Positions 1 through 8,553 of a stretch of 40,791 nt of DNA are shown in pieces. The stretch is from contig CAKRIL010000026.1 in assembly GCA_934343915.1 (NCBI GenBank), positions 1 through 40,791 on the forward strand. Direction: 5' to 3'. The number at the start of each line of letters is the position of its first letter. The first letter of the stretch is position 1. The notes beneath the pieces are model-generated. The model had not been told where the DNA came from, did not search any database, and saw only the letters and a list, made by a program, of their open reading frames with translations. This DNA is from an uncultured Lachnospiraceae bacterium. GTDB lineage: Bacteria > Bacillota > Clostridia > Lachnospirales > Lachnospiraceae. The position numbers and the translations under genes were made by a program.

Positions 1-857
1 TATTTATGATTTGTATAGCATTCACTAACTACGATGCTACACATCAGTCACCGACTAATCTGTTCACATGGGTTGGACTTACGAACTTTAAGAATATGTT
101 CTCTATAGGTACGGGCGGTTTTGGCAAGACCTTCGGAACGGTTCTTTCATGGACACTTATATGGGCATTCTTTGCAACATTTTTGAATTATTTCCTCGGC
201 ATGGCGGTTGCCATCCTCATCAACAAGAAGGGCATTAAGTTCAAGAAGCTGTGGAGAACAATACTTGTTATGACGATTGCCATTCCGCAGTTCATTTCCC
301 TTCTCTATGTGGGAAAGATGTTCGCAAACGACGGACTTGTGAATATGTACCTCCTAAAGTGGGGGTGGATAAGCCAGCCTATTCCGTTCTGGACGAATCC
401 TACACTTGCCAAGATTACAATTCTCATGGTTAACCTCTGGGTGGGTATTCCTTATGTAATGCTCATCATGACAGGACTTCTTATGAATATACCGGAGGAG
501 CTTTACGAGAGTGCCAAGATTGATGGTGCGAATGCATTCCAGACCTTCAGGAAGATTACACTTCCGTATATGCTTTTCGTGACAGGACCTTACCTGCTCA
601 CATCGTTTACGGGCAACTTAAATAACTTCAACATTATTTTCCTGCTCAATCAGGGAAAGCCGCAGTCGCTTTCACTTTCGGGCGGTGCAGGTTACACCGA
701 TTTACTTGTAACATGGCTCTATAAGATGACTGTCGAAGATACCAACTACAAGATGGCGGCTGTTATCGGTATCATGGTATTCGTGGTAACTGCTGTTGTA
801 TCATTGGTGGTATACAATATGCTTCCATCAGTTAAGGACGAGGAGGGATTCCAATAA
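1..857 (+). CDS. Maltodextrin/sugar ABC transporter permease, MalF type (5' end cut by window)
   Basis: Inner-membrane permease of a carbohydrate ABC importer. The reading frame is open to the left edge (a Phe codon at 3-5 precedes the first Met codon at 6), so the gene begins upstream and about 283 C-terminal residues are visible. Several hydrophobic segments are seen, and the loop that contacts the ATPase (EAA motif) reads EELYESAKIDGANAFQTF near residues 162-179. The visible start resembles the periplasmic loop of MalF proteins. The stop overlaps the next permease start by one base (TAATG), so the two are translationally coupled. The neighbouring amylase and glucanotransferase make maltodextrin the likely substrate; this is inference from context. 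The binding-protein gene probably lies upstream. Confidence 0.9.
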   Translation, partial: FMICIAFTNYDATHQSPTNLFTWVGLTNFKNMFSIGTGGFGKTFGTVLSWTLIWAFFATFLNYFLGMAVAILINKKGIKFKKLWRTILVMTIAIPQFISLLYVGKMFANDGLVNMYLLKWGWISQPIPFWTNPTLAKITILMVNLWVGIPYVMLIMTGLLMNIPEELYESAKIDGANAFQTFRKITLPYMLFVTGPYLLTSFTGNLNNFNIIFLLNQGKPQSLSLSGGAGYTDLLVTWLYKMTVEDTNYKMAAVIGIMVFVVTAVVSLVVYNMLPSVKDEEGFQ

Positions 858-1726
858 TGGCTAAACAACATAACATGCGTACGCGCAAGAGAGTAAGCAA
901 TACAATTGCTTATATAGTATTGGTCCTTATAAGTATAATATGGCTGTTCCCGTTTGTATGTCTGGTACTCCAGAGCTTCCGTTCATATATTACGGAGCTT
1001 GGCGGAATGGTTGATTATCTTCTGCCTAAGAAGTTCTCACTTGACTCCTATAAGTTCTTGTTCAGCGGTGAGACTAAATTCTTAAAGTGGTATGGAAATA
1101 CACTTATAATTGCTCTTTTTGTATCAATAGGTCAGACTGCATTCGTTCTCAGTGTGAGCTATGCGCTCTCAAGAATGCGCTTTAAGGGCAGAGAGTTACT
1201 CATGAGATTCTGGTTAATCCTTGGAATGTTCCCGGGCTTCCTCACCATGATATGTCTCTACTTCCTGTTAAAGCAGTTCGGTCTTACACAGGCAGGAGCG
1301 GTTCCGGGACTCATCCTTATCTCGGTTGCAAGCTCCGGAATGGGCTACTATGTATGTAAGGGTTACTTTGATACGATTCCTAAGTCTCTCGACGAGGCGG
1401 CAAGAATTGACGGTGCGACAAGAGCACAGATATTTGTGAAGATGATTATTCCGCTTTCCAAGCCGATGATTATCTATACAGCACTCACAGCATTCATGGC
1501 TCCATGGTGCGATTATGTATTTGCTTCCTATGTTGCATTCGGTAATGACAACGGCTACAATGTTGCGGTTGCCATGCAGCGCTGGGTATGGACAAATGAT
1601 TTCCAGGGATATTTCACAAGATTCTGTGCAGGCGGTGTGCTTGTAGCGATTCCTGTAACGGTATTGTTCCTGTGCTTACAGAGGTATTATGTAGAAGGTG
1701 TAACCGGAGGAGCTGTAAAGGGTTAA
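857..1726 (+). CDS. Maltodextrin/sugar ABC transporter permease, MalG type
   Basis: Second permease (289 aa) of the importer, expected to form a heterodimer with the preceding MalF-type protein. The N-terminus has a basic start followed by a membrane segment (about residues 15-38), and several more hydrophobic segments follow. The ATPase-contact loop reads DEAARIDGATRAQIFVKMII near residues 179-198, a good EAA motif. The protein ends in the short tail typical of MalG (GVTGGAVKG). It overlaps the upstream gene by one base and is followed by a strong intrinsic terminator, so the transporter transcript likely ends here while the amylase and malQ form the next unit. No ATPase gene is in the window; such importers often share a MsmK-type ATPase encoded elsewhere. 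Confidence 0.92.
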   Translation: MAKQHNMRTRKRVSNTIAYIVLVLISIIWLFPFVCLVLQSFRSYITELGGMVDYLLPKKFSLDSYKFLFSGETKFLKWYGNTLIIALFVSIGQTAFVLSVSYALSRMRFKGRELLMRFWLILGMFPGFLTMICLYFLLKQFGLTQAGAVPGLILISVASSGMGYYVCKGYFDTIPKSLDEAARIDGATRAQIFVKMIIPLSKPMIIYTALTAFMAPWCDYVFASYVAFGNDNGYNVAVAMQRWVWTNDFQGYFTRFCAGGVLVAIPVTVLFLCLQRYYVEGVTGGAVKG

Positions 1727-1732
1727 ATTTGG

Positions 1733-1780
1733 CTGCGGCACTAAGATATATGATTTTAAGCTTAGTGCCGCAGTTTTTTT
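1733..1780 (+). terminator. Intrinsic terminator after the MalG-type permease
   Basis: A 13-bp perfect stem (CTGCGGCACTAAG paired with CTTAGTGCCGCAG, 1733-1773) is followed by seven T residues. Confidence 0.92.
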
Positions 1781-1824
1781 GTCCGAAACAGAAAATCTGA
1801 TATATTTTGGAGAAAAAGATTGAT

Positions 1825-3450
1825 ATGAAGAAAAATAGTATATTTAAGCATAACCTGCTTCGCAGACTTTGGTGTCTTGTGCTGATGGCTGTCCTGTGTA
1901 TGACGGCTCTTGTGGGCTGTGACGGCAAGGGATATAAGTATGAACAGAAACTGAATATCATCGATGATAACTACAGAAACTATTACGAGATTTTCGTCTA
2001 TTCGTTCTATGATTCAGACGGTGATGGCATAGGCGATTTGAACGGTGTCACACAAAAGCTTGACTACATACAGGATATGGGCTTTAACGGTATATGGCTT
2101 ATGCCGATAATGCCGTCGGACACATACCACAAGTATGATGTGAAGAACTATTGTGAGATTGATCCTAAGTATGGAACGGTTGACGATTTTAAAAATCTTG
2201 TCGGTGAGGCTCATAAGAGAGGCATAAATGTAGTTATCGATATGGTAATTAACCACACCTCCTCAAGCCATAAATGGTTTCTTGATGCATGCTCATATCT
2301 TAGAACGCTTGACAAGGATAAGGAGCCGGATGTGGCAGAATGTCCTTATGTGGAGTACTATCACTTCTCCAGGGAGAAGGTCAGCGATACCTATTACAGG
2401 GTGAGCGGCACGGACTGGTTCTATGAAGGCTCCTTCTGGTCGGAGATGCCGGATCTGAACCTGGCGTGTGAGCCGCTGATAGAGGAGCTGTATAATACTG
2501 CCGATTTCTGGCTTGATATGGGAGTGGACGGTTTCAGAATGGACGCAGCAATGCACTTTGAGGAGAATCAGCCGGAGTTCAATGAGCAGGTTCTGAACGG
2601 ATTGTATGAACACTGCCGTGAAAAGAATCCTGATTTCTATATGGTGTCTGAGGTATGGTCAGGTTTCAGCACCGTAAGGGATTATTATGCGAGCATGACA
2701 CCGAGCATGTTCAATTTCGATGCGGGAAATACTGAGGGAAAGCTTATAAAGACTGCCAGAGGAACACTCAAGGCAGCATCATTAGCCGGCTCGATGGTGA
2801 GATACCAGACTGAATTCTCACAGATTAATCCTGATTATATTGATGCGCCGTTTCTGACTAACCATGACATGGGAAGAGTTTCCAATGTTCTTATGAATGA
2901 TGAGAATGATATCAAGATGGCAGGAGGACTTCTCATGATGATGAACGGAAGCCCGTTTGTGTATTATGGCGAGGAAATCGGAATGGCGAGCAAGGGCTCT
3001 AAGGATGAGAATAAGAGAATTGCGATGCTATGGTCATCTGATTCGACTGCGGCAGGAATGACAAAGGGACCTGCGGATGCGGATAAGGACATTAATTCAG
3101 CATTTGATGCGGTTGATAAGCAGCTAAAGGATAAAAATTCCATTTTGAATTATTATAAGAGGGCACTGAGGCTGAGAAATGAGAATCCTGAGATTGCAAG
3201 AGGTGAGATTACACTGATTGACAGTCTGTGTCAGGGACATCAGGCTGCGATAACCAAGAGCTACAATGGAAGCACAATAGGAATCGTATATAACACATCT
3301 GATGAAGTGATTACCGTGGACATCAGCGGAACAGAAATCTCAGATATGCAGATTCGCGGCTATCTTACTCTTAACAATGAGGAGATTACGTTAAAAGATG
3401 GCATACTCACAATGCCGGCACAATCGATATGTATTCTTAAACAGAGATAA
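1825..3450 (+). CDS. Lipoprotein alpha-amylase family (GH13) glycoside hydrolase
   Basis: Extracellular, membrane-anchored GH13 enzyme (541 aa) expected to cut alpha-1,4-glucans into maltodextrins for the adjacent importer. The start is taken as ATG 1825, with GGAG at 1809-1812; an in-frame TTG at 1807 overlaps that site and is less likely. The signal peptide ends in a lipobox (ALVGC, Cys32). GH13 landmarks are present: a YEIFVYSFYDSDGDGIGDL-type strand at the barrel start, nucleophile Asp240 in GFRMDAAM, general acid Glu276 in MVSEVW, and Asp348 in LTNHDMGR. The C-terminal ~90 residues look like the usual beta-sandwich. The DGDGIGDL loop is common in neopullulanase/oligo-1,6-glucosidase-like GH13 members that bind calcium, so exact linkage specificity is not settled. 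malQ follows 17 bases after the stop. Confidence 0.93.
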   Translation: MKKNSIFKHNLLRRLWCLVLMAVLCMTALVGCDGKGYKYEQKLNIIDDNYRNYYEIFVYSFYDSDGDGIGDLNGVTQKLDYIQDMGFNGIWLMPIMPSDTYHKYDVKNYCEIDPKYGTVDDFKNLVGEAHKRGINVVIDMVINHTSSSHKWFLDACSYLRTLDKDKEPDVAECPYVEYYHFSREKVSDTYYRVSGTDWFYEGSFWSEMPDLNLACEPLIEELYNTADFWLDMGVDGFRMDAAMHFEENQPEFNEQVLNGLYEHCREKNPDFYMVSEVWSGFSTVRDYYASMTPSMFNFDAGNTEGKLIKTARGTLKAASLAGSMVRYQTEFSQINPDYIDAPFLTNHDMGRVSNVLMNDENDIKMAGGLLMMMNGSPFVYYGEEIGMASKGSKDENKRIAMLWSSDSTAAGMTKGPADADKDINSAFDAVDKQLKDKNSILNYYKRALRLRNENPEIARGEITLIDSLCQGHQAAITKSYNGSTIGIVYNTSDEVITVDISGTEISDMQIRGYLTLNNEEITLKDGILTMPAQSICILKQR

Positions 3451-3467
3451 ACACAAGGAGGCAGACT

Positions 3468-4946
3468 ATGAGAAAGGTTGGCATGCTTATGCCGGTCGCT
3501 TCGCTTCCGGGGCGGCATGGTATAGGTGATTTTGGAAAAGAAAGTTATCATTTTGTGGATTTGCTGAAGGAGGCGAAGGCGGCTATATGGCAGATGCTTC
3601 CGCTCAATCCATTGGGATACGGAAATTCACCGTATCAGCCATATTCATCCTGTGCGGGTGATGAGCTCTATATTAATCTTGATAAGCTTTGCGAGGATGG
3701 ACTTTTAAAGAGAGTTCCTGATTTTCACGGCAATGCTGCACGCATTGATTATCAGGCAGTGAGGGAGTTCAAGGGTAAGTACCTTAAAAAAGCATTTAAG
3801 AATTTTAAGCCTGATGCGGGGTATAAGAAGTTCATCAAGATGGACTGGGTATATAATTATGCCGTGTTCCTCACACTCAAGAAGCAGAACAATCTTGTTG
3901 CCTGGAATGAGTGGCCGGTGGAGCAGCAGAACTGGATAAAGGATCATAAGTATGACCTCACACCGCTTAAGGAGGATATCGAGTACGAAATGTTCGTACA
4001 GTATGAGTTCTATAAGCAGTGGATGGAATTGAAGAAATATGCCAACAAAAACGGCATAAAGGTCATGGGAGACATTCCAATCTATGTCGGAATAGACTCA
4101 CTTGACGTATGGTCGGGTCAGGAAAACTTCTTGCTCGGGGCTGACGGTAAGCCGACATTCATCGCAGGAGTGCCGCCTGATTATTTCAGTGCAACCGGTC
4201 AGAGATGGGGAAATCCTATCTACGACTGGGATTACATGGAGAAAGATGGTTTTAAATTCTGGCTTAACAGGCTGGATTACAGCAGCAAGCTGTTCGATAT
4301 CATCAGGATAGACCATTTCAGGGCATTTGACAGCTATTGGAAGATTCCTGCCGCGTGCGAGACTGCTGTTGACGGCGAGTGGAATTATGCTCCGGGCTAT
4401 AAGCTTTTTGATACTGTATTCAAGGTGATGCCGGATATCAACATTATAGTTGAGGATCTGGGTGATTTAAGACCTGAGGTGCTTACGCTTCGAGACCACT
4501 ATGGCTTCAAGGGAATGAGAATTGTGCAGTTCTGCTTCACGGGGAATGATGTTGCCGATGGCGGGTATACGGATACACACAATCTTGTGCTGTACACAGG
4601 AACGCATGACAATGACACGATAAACGGATGGTATAAGTCTCTCTCAAGGAAAGAGAAGAATAATACGAGGAGATTCCTTGACAAGGCAGGAATACCGGAT
4701 GGACCTGTTTCGTGGAGAATGGTTTCATTTACAATGTCCCAGGACTGCTATATGGCAATTCTTCCTTATCAGGATGTGTGTGACCTTGGTGCTAAGACGA
4801 GACTCAATCTTCCGGGAACGCTCGGTTCACCTAACTGGGAATGGAAGGCAAAGAACCTTGATGATTTTGCAGAGCGCACGGAAGCCTTCGCACAGCTTGT
4901 TAAGCATCCTGTAAAAAGACCTTCTCAGAAAAAGGCAAAGAAATAG
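3468..4946 (+). CDS. malQ: 4-alpha-glucanotransferase (amylomaltase, GH77)
   Basis: Cytoplasmic GH77 disproportionating enzyme (492 aa) that transfers maltosyl and longer units between maltodextrins, releasing glucose. Near full length for the family. Catalytic residues visible: nucleophile Asp282 in IIRIDHFRAF, acid/base Glu329 in IIVEDLGDL, and the His380-Asp381 pair in YTGTHDNDT. The N-terminus (VASLPGRHGIGDFG) and the WQMLPLNPLGYGNSPYQP loop are typical amylomaltase signatures. AAGGAGG at 3457-3463 sets the start. It is probably cotranscribed with the lipoprotein amylase upstream. The tail is unusually lysine-rich (KRPSQKKAKK). Confidence 0.96.
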   Translation: MRKVGMLMPVASLPGRHGIGDFGKESYHFVDLLKEAKAAIWQMLPLNPLGYGNSPYQPYSSCAGDELYINLDKLCEDGLLKRVPDFHGNAARIDYQAVREFKGKYLKKAFKNFKPDAGYKKFIKMDWVYNYAVFLTLKKQNNLVAWNEWPVEQQNWIKDHKYDLTPLKEDIEYEMFVQYEFYKQWMELKKYANKNGIKVMGDIPIYVGIDSLDVWSGQENFLLGADGKPTFIAGVPPDYFSATGQRWGNPIYDWDYMEKDGFKFWLNRLDYSSKLFDIIRIDHFRAFDSYWKIPAACETAVDGEWNYAPGYKLFDTVFKVMPDINIIVEDLGDLRPEVLTLRDHYGFKGMRIVQFCFTGNDVADGGYTDTHNLVLYTGTHDNDTINGWYKSLSRKEKNNTRRFLDKAGIPDGPVSWRMVSFTMSQDCYMAILPYQDVCDLGAKTRLNLPGTLGSPNWEWKAKNLDDFAERTEAFAQLVKHPVKRPSQKKAKK

Positions 4947-4997
4947 AACACGGATAAAACACACCGAATAGTTAAATTATACGGTTATCATGAGGGA

Positions 4998-5046
4998 ACA
5001 ACCTCCATATACTTCTATATAAAATAGTATATGGAGGTTGTCTTTT
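4998..5046 (+). promoter_or_regulatory. 16-bp hairpin that sequesters the ribosome site of the next gene; possible terminator
   Basis: Perfect inverted repeat: 4998-5013 pairs with 5026-5041 across a 12-nt loop, followed by CTTTT. The right arm contains GGAGG (5033-5037), the only good ribosome site for the gene starting at TTG 5045, and the left arm contains the complementary CCTCC. It can therefore act as malQ terminator, as a translational block, or both. Confidence 0.65.
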
Positions 5047-5398
5047 GCAAAAAATAATACAAGTATTAAAGGTGGCTGCCGCCGCGGTGCTTGTCTCGGT
5101 TGTTCTTATTTTTTTGTGTGCATTCATTGCATATAAGCTTAGACTTACACAGGCACAGCTCGGAATAATGGCGATGGTGATATACGCGGTTGGCTCCTTT
5201 ATCGCGGGCTTCGGAGTGGGAAAGCTGAAGCAGGAGAAGAGGCTTCTGTGGGGAATATGTGCCGGTATAACTTACTTTGCGGTGATACTTGCAGTGTCCA
5301 TCGCGGCAGGCGGAGGCTTTCACGCTGATGTGGGCAGACTTATAAGAAGTGTGCTCATATGTATTGCCGCCGGAACAATAGGTGCAATTATCGGATAA
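5045..5398 (+). CDS. Small integral membrane protein, TIGR04086-like
   Basis: A 117-residue hydrophobic protein with four likely membrane segments (about residues 7-29, 38-57, 67-88 and 96-116) and a short basic loop KLKQEKR between the second and third. Its length and four-helix pattern fit the TIGR04086 membrane family seen in Clostridia; function unknown. Start is TTG 5045, seven bases after GGAGG 5033-5037. That ribosome site is paired inside a strong hairpin, so translation may be conditional. Gly/Ala-rich helices near the C-terminus (AAGTIGAIIG) resemble those of small transport-like or structural membrane proteins. Its neighbours give no functional link. Confidence 0.75.
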   Translation: MQKIIQVLKVAAAAVLVSVVLIFLCAFIAYKLRLTQAQLGIMAMVIYAVGSFIAGFGVGKLKQEKRLLWGICAGITYFAVILAVSIAAGGGFHADVGRLIRSVLICIAAGTIGAIIG

Positions 5399-5414
5399 AA
5401 AAATATAAATACTA

Positions 5415-5443
5415 TTGACAAATGATAAAAGTTAGTTTATCAT
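5415..5443 (+). promoter_or_regulatory. Sigma-A type promoter in the gap before dgt
   Basis: TTGACA (5415-5420), 17-bp spacer, TATCAT (5438-5443). A terminator-like hairpin begins about 55 bases downstream, so the product may be a short RNA rather than the dgt mRNA. Confidence 0.6.
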
Positions 5444-5449
5444 ACACTA

Positions 5450-5528
5450 TGTTAGCAACAACTAACCACATACATAACATACATAATTCTTCTAAAAAAC
5501 AGCAGGGAATAGGGCACCCTGCTGTTTT
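5450..5528 (+). ncRNA. Possible short transcript between promoter 5415 and terminator 5500
   Basis: Predicted from a good promoter followed at about 50 bases by an intrinsic terminator, with no convincing open frame in between. It would be about 75-80 nt, with an A/C-rich unstructured 5' half containing repeated ACATA units. It could equally be an attenuated leader of dgt, or the hairpin may terminate the upstream membrane-protein gene. Confidence 0.3.
5500..5528 (+). terminator. Intrinsic terminator upstream of dgt
   Basis: CAGCAGGG (5500-5507) pairs with CCCTGCTG (5517-5524), followed by TTTT and preceded by a run of A, so it may work in both directions. Confidence 0.7.
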
Positions 5529-5656
5529 GCTGTGCGGCTTCCGAATAAAAATCCACAATAATCAAAAAAATATATGTGAAAAAAAAGGGTTTTTCAAGAA
5601 AAAAGAAGTATATAAAATTAGGGATTGTTTTGGACATGACTGCATGGAGGAAGACA

Positions 5657-6685
5657 ATGAATATAAGGGAACAGCAGGAACAGTTCGAGTTCGAGTATTT
5701 AAACCCGTATGCGGCACATTCCCGTGACAGTGCGGGAAGGGATATGCCGGAGGAAGAGTGTGATATGCGAACGGCATATCAGCGTGACAGGGACAGGATA
5801 CTTCACTGTAAGTCATTCAGAAGACTTAAGCATAAGACACAGGTATTCCTTGCGCCTGAGGGCGACCATTACAGGACAAGACTTACACATACACTTGAAG
5901 TTGCGCAGATTGCGAGAAGCATTGCGAGAGCGCTCAGACTTAATGAGGATCTGACGGAGGCTATTGCACTCGGACATGACCTTGGACATACACCTTACGG
6001 TCATGCGGGTGAGGCTGCACTTAATGCCGCACTTATAGCGGATGGCTTCGAGAACGGCTTTAAGCATTATGAGCAGAGCCTGAGAGTTGTCGAGAAGCTT
6101 GAGAAGGACGGAAGGGGACTTAATCTTACCAAGGAGGTAAGGGATGGAATAGTCAATCACGGGACGGCTAAGACACCTTCGACGCTTGAAGGCAAGATAG
6201 TGAGACTATCAGATAAGATTGCATATATTAACCATGATATAGATGATGCGATAAGAGCGGGAATTATGTCCGAGGAGGATATACCGACTGAGTACACGGA
6301 TATATTGGGGCATTCCACCACAGAGAGACTTGACACGTTGATACATGATGTGATTTACGGCAGTCAGGGAAAGCCCGATATAATCATGTCTGATGAGATG
6401 TATACGGCGATGAGAGGTCTGCGCTCATATATGTTCCAGAGCGTGTACACTAATCCGACCGCTAAGAGCGAGGAGGGAAAGGCGAAGAAGCTTCTGCGTG
6501 AGCTGTATGAGTACTATAAGGAGCATATAGATGCACTTCCTGAGAGTTATCTTATACAGATATGGGGCAGGAATGAGCCTGTCAATATCGTGGTGTGTGA
6601 CTATGTTGCAGGTATGAGTGATCAGTATGTGGTACATAAGTTTGAGGAGATTTTTGTTCCGCGTTCATGGACATATAAGGAGTAA
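5657..6685 (+). CDS. dgt: dGTP triphosphohydrolase-like HD-domain protein
   Basis: HD-superfamily dNTP triphosphohydrolase (342 aa) that converts dGTP or other dNTPs to the nucleoside and triphosphate. The start ATG 5657 follows GGAGG (5646-5650); the frame is open further upstream from a GTG at 5576, but that extension is lysine-rich and has no ribosome site. Metal-binding HD residues are visible: His78 in RLTHTLEV, His107-Asp108 in LGHDLGHTPYGHAGE, and a later Asp in INHDIDDA. The N-terminal RDRDRILHCKSFRRLKHKTQVF block is the family signature. It lies 11 bases before dnaG, an arrangement frequent in Clostridia, which suggests coupling of dNTP pools to replication initiation functions. Confidence 0.93.
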   Translation: MNIREQQEQFEFEYLNPYAAHSRDSAGRDMPEEECDMRTAYQRDRDRILHCKSFRRLKHKTQVFLAPEGDHYRTRLTHTLEVAQIARSIARALRLNEDLTEAIALGHDLGHTPYGHAGEAALNAALIADGFENGFKHYEQSLRVVEKLEKDGRGLNLTKEVRDGIVNHGTAKTPSTLEGKIVRLSDKIAYINHDIDDAIRAGIMSEEDIPTEYTDILGHSTTERLDTLIHDVIYGSQGKPDIIMSDEMYTAMRGLRSYMFQSVYTNPTAKSEEGKAKKLLRELYEYYKEHIDALPESYLIQIWGRNEPVNIVVCDYVAGMSDQYVVHKFEEIFVPRSWTYKE

Positions 6686-6696
6686 GGAGGCACGGA

Positions 6697-8520
6697 GTGC
6701 TTTATTCGGAGGATATAATAGAGGAGGTCAGAGGAAGAAGTGACATTGTTGATGTGATATCAGGCTATGTCAGACTGACCAGGAAGGGCAGCTCGTATTT
6801 TGGGCTGTGCCCGTTTCACAACGAGAAATCACCGTCGTTCTCGGTGTCGGGCTCTAAGCAGATGTTCTACTGCTTCGGATGCGGCGAGGGCGGAAATGTA
6901 TTCTCGTTCATAATGAAATATGAGAATTATACGTTCTTAGAGGCTGTGCAGATGCTTGCGGACAGAGCAGGAATACAGCTTCCGGAGGTGTCAATGTCGC
7001 CTGAGGAGAAGAGACAGCAGGACATCAAGGCACAGCTGTATGATATCAATAAGGAAGCTGCCATGTTCTATTACAGGCTGCTTAAGTCACCGAACGGGCA
7101 GAGAGCGTATGATTACTTCAAGAACAAGAGACAGCTTTCCGATGAGACCATGACACATTTCGGACTTGGGGCATCTGGAACCTACAAGGATGAGCTGTAC
7201 AGATATATGAAGAGCAGAGGGCACAGCGATGAACTGTTAAGGGATACCGGACTTTTCATATACAATGAGAGAGAGGTCAGGGACAGGTTCTTTAACAGAG
7301 CCATGTTCCCTATCATGAACATAAGCAACAAGGTTATAGGCTTCGGAGGACGAGTCATGGGCGAGGGTGAGCCTAAGTACCTGAACTCACCTGAGACAAA
7401 GATATTTGACAAGAGCAGGAATCTCTTCGGACTTAACCTTGCGAGAAGCTCAAGAAAAAAGAACCTGATTATATGTGAGGGCTACATGGATGTAATTGCC
7501 ATGCATCAGGCGGGCTTTGACCAGGCGGTGGCATCGCTCGGAACGGCGCTCACGACAGGACATGCTTCACTTATGAAGAGGTATACGAACGACGTGCTTG
7601 TGTGCTACGACAGTGATGGTGCAGGTACGAAGGCTGCGATAAGGGCGATAGGGATACTAAGGAGTGCCGGGCTCAGAACCAAGGTTATAAATATGAAGCC
7701 GTACAAGGATCCTGATGAATTCATAAAGGCGCTTGGTGCTGAGGCATTTCAGGAGAGAATCGACAATGCACAGAACAGCTTCATGTTCGAGATGTCGATA
7801 CTGGAGAGGGACTATGACTTAAAGGATCCGGACGGAAGGACTGCGTTCCTTAATGAAGCCGCCAGGCATCTTGTAGAATTTGAAGATGAAGTAGAGAGAA
7901 ATAATTACATTGCGTCGGTTGCGGCTAATTACTATATAAGCCCTGACAGCCTTTCAAGGCTTGTGGCAAAGTGGGCTGCCAATGTAGGACTTGTCTCCCA
8001 GAGACCTGCAAGGCAGGAGACACAGGAACGCGGTGGTACGAATTTTGATGCACAGCAGTCCGCAGGAGGACAGGCAGCACCGCGGCGCAGCATGGCAGGA
8101 GAGAAGGATGACGGCATAAGGAAGGCACAGAGAATGCTTCTTACATGGCTGATTGAGGAGCCGTCACTGTATAAGCCTGTTGCTAAGTATGTGAAGCCGG
8201 AGGACTTCACGGAGGAGCTGTACTATAAGGTGGCTCTTATGCTGTTTGAACAGTTCGAGAAGGGAGAGCTTAACCCGGCTAAGATTATTTCAAGCTTTAC
8301 CGAGGAGGAGAGCCATAAGGAGGTCGCAAGGCTGTTTAACACTGAGCTTCCCGAGAACATGGACATAAAAGAAAAAAATAAAGCGCTTGACGATATCGTA
8401 ATGCGCATTATGAAGAACAGTCTGGATGCAAAGAGCAGGAATGTGACGGACATTAATGAACTGCAAAGTATAATTCAGGCACAGAATGCGTTGAAGACAA
8501 TGCATATTTCGCTGAACTAA
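6697..8520 (+). CDS. dnaG: DNA primase
   Basis: Replicative primase (607 aa) that makes RNA primers at the fork and contacts the DnaB helicase. Start is GTG 6697 after GGAGG (6686-6690). Domains in order: CHC2 zinc finger (Cys38, His41, Cys59, Cys62), catalytic core with TOPRIM (Glu261 in ICEGYMDV; Asp305 and Asp307 in CYDSDGAG), a low-complexity Gln/Gly/Ala linker around residues 435-470, and a C-terminal helicase-binding domain. Full length for the family. It is the middle gene of a dgt-dnaG-rpoD array, the Gram-positive version of the macromolecular synthesis operon. Confidence 0.98.
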   Translation: MLYSEDIIEEVRGRSDIVDVISGYVRLTRKGSSYFGLCPFHNEKSPSFSVSGSKQMFYCFGCGEGGNVFSFIMKYENYTFLEAVQMLADRAGIQLPEVSMSPEEKRQQDIKAQLYDINKEAAMFYYRLLKSPNGQRAYDYFKNKRQLSDETMTHFGLGASGTYKDELYRYMKSRGHSDELLRDTGLFIYNEREVRDRFFNRAMFPIMNISNKVIGFGGRVMGEGEPKYLNSPETKIFDKSRNLFGLNLARSSRKKNLIICEGYMDVIAMHQAGFDQAVASLGTALTTGHASLMKRYTNDVLVCYDSDGAGTKAAIRAIGILRSAGLRTKVINMKPYKDPDEFIKALGAEAFQERIDNAQNSFMFEMSILERDYDLKDPDGRTAFLNEAARHLVEFEDEVERNNYIASVAANYYISPDSLSRLVAKWAANVGLVSQRPARQETQERGGTNFDAQQSAGGQAAPRRSMAGEKDDGIRKAQRMLLTWLIEEPSLYKPVAKYVKPEDFTEELYYKVALMLFEQFEKGELNPAKIISSFTEEESHKEVARLFNTELPENMDIKEKNKALDDIVMRIMKNSLDAKSRNVTDINELQSIIQAQNALKTMHISLN

Positions 8521-8553
8521 GGGAAAGATAAGATTAATTATGGAAGGACGGAC

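Noticed and set aside
5422..5727. 101-residue frame overlapping the dgt start
   Set aside because: Reads through the terminator hairpin and into dgt in another frame; composition is not protein-like.
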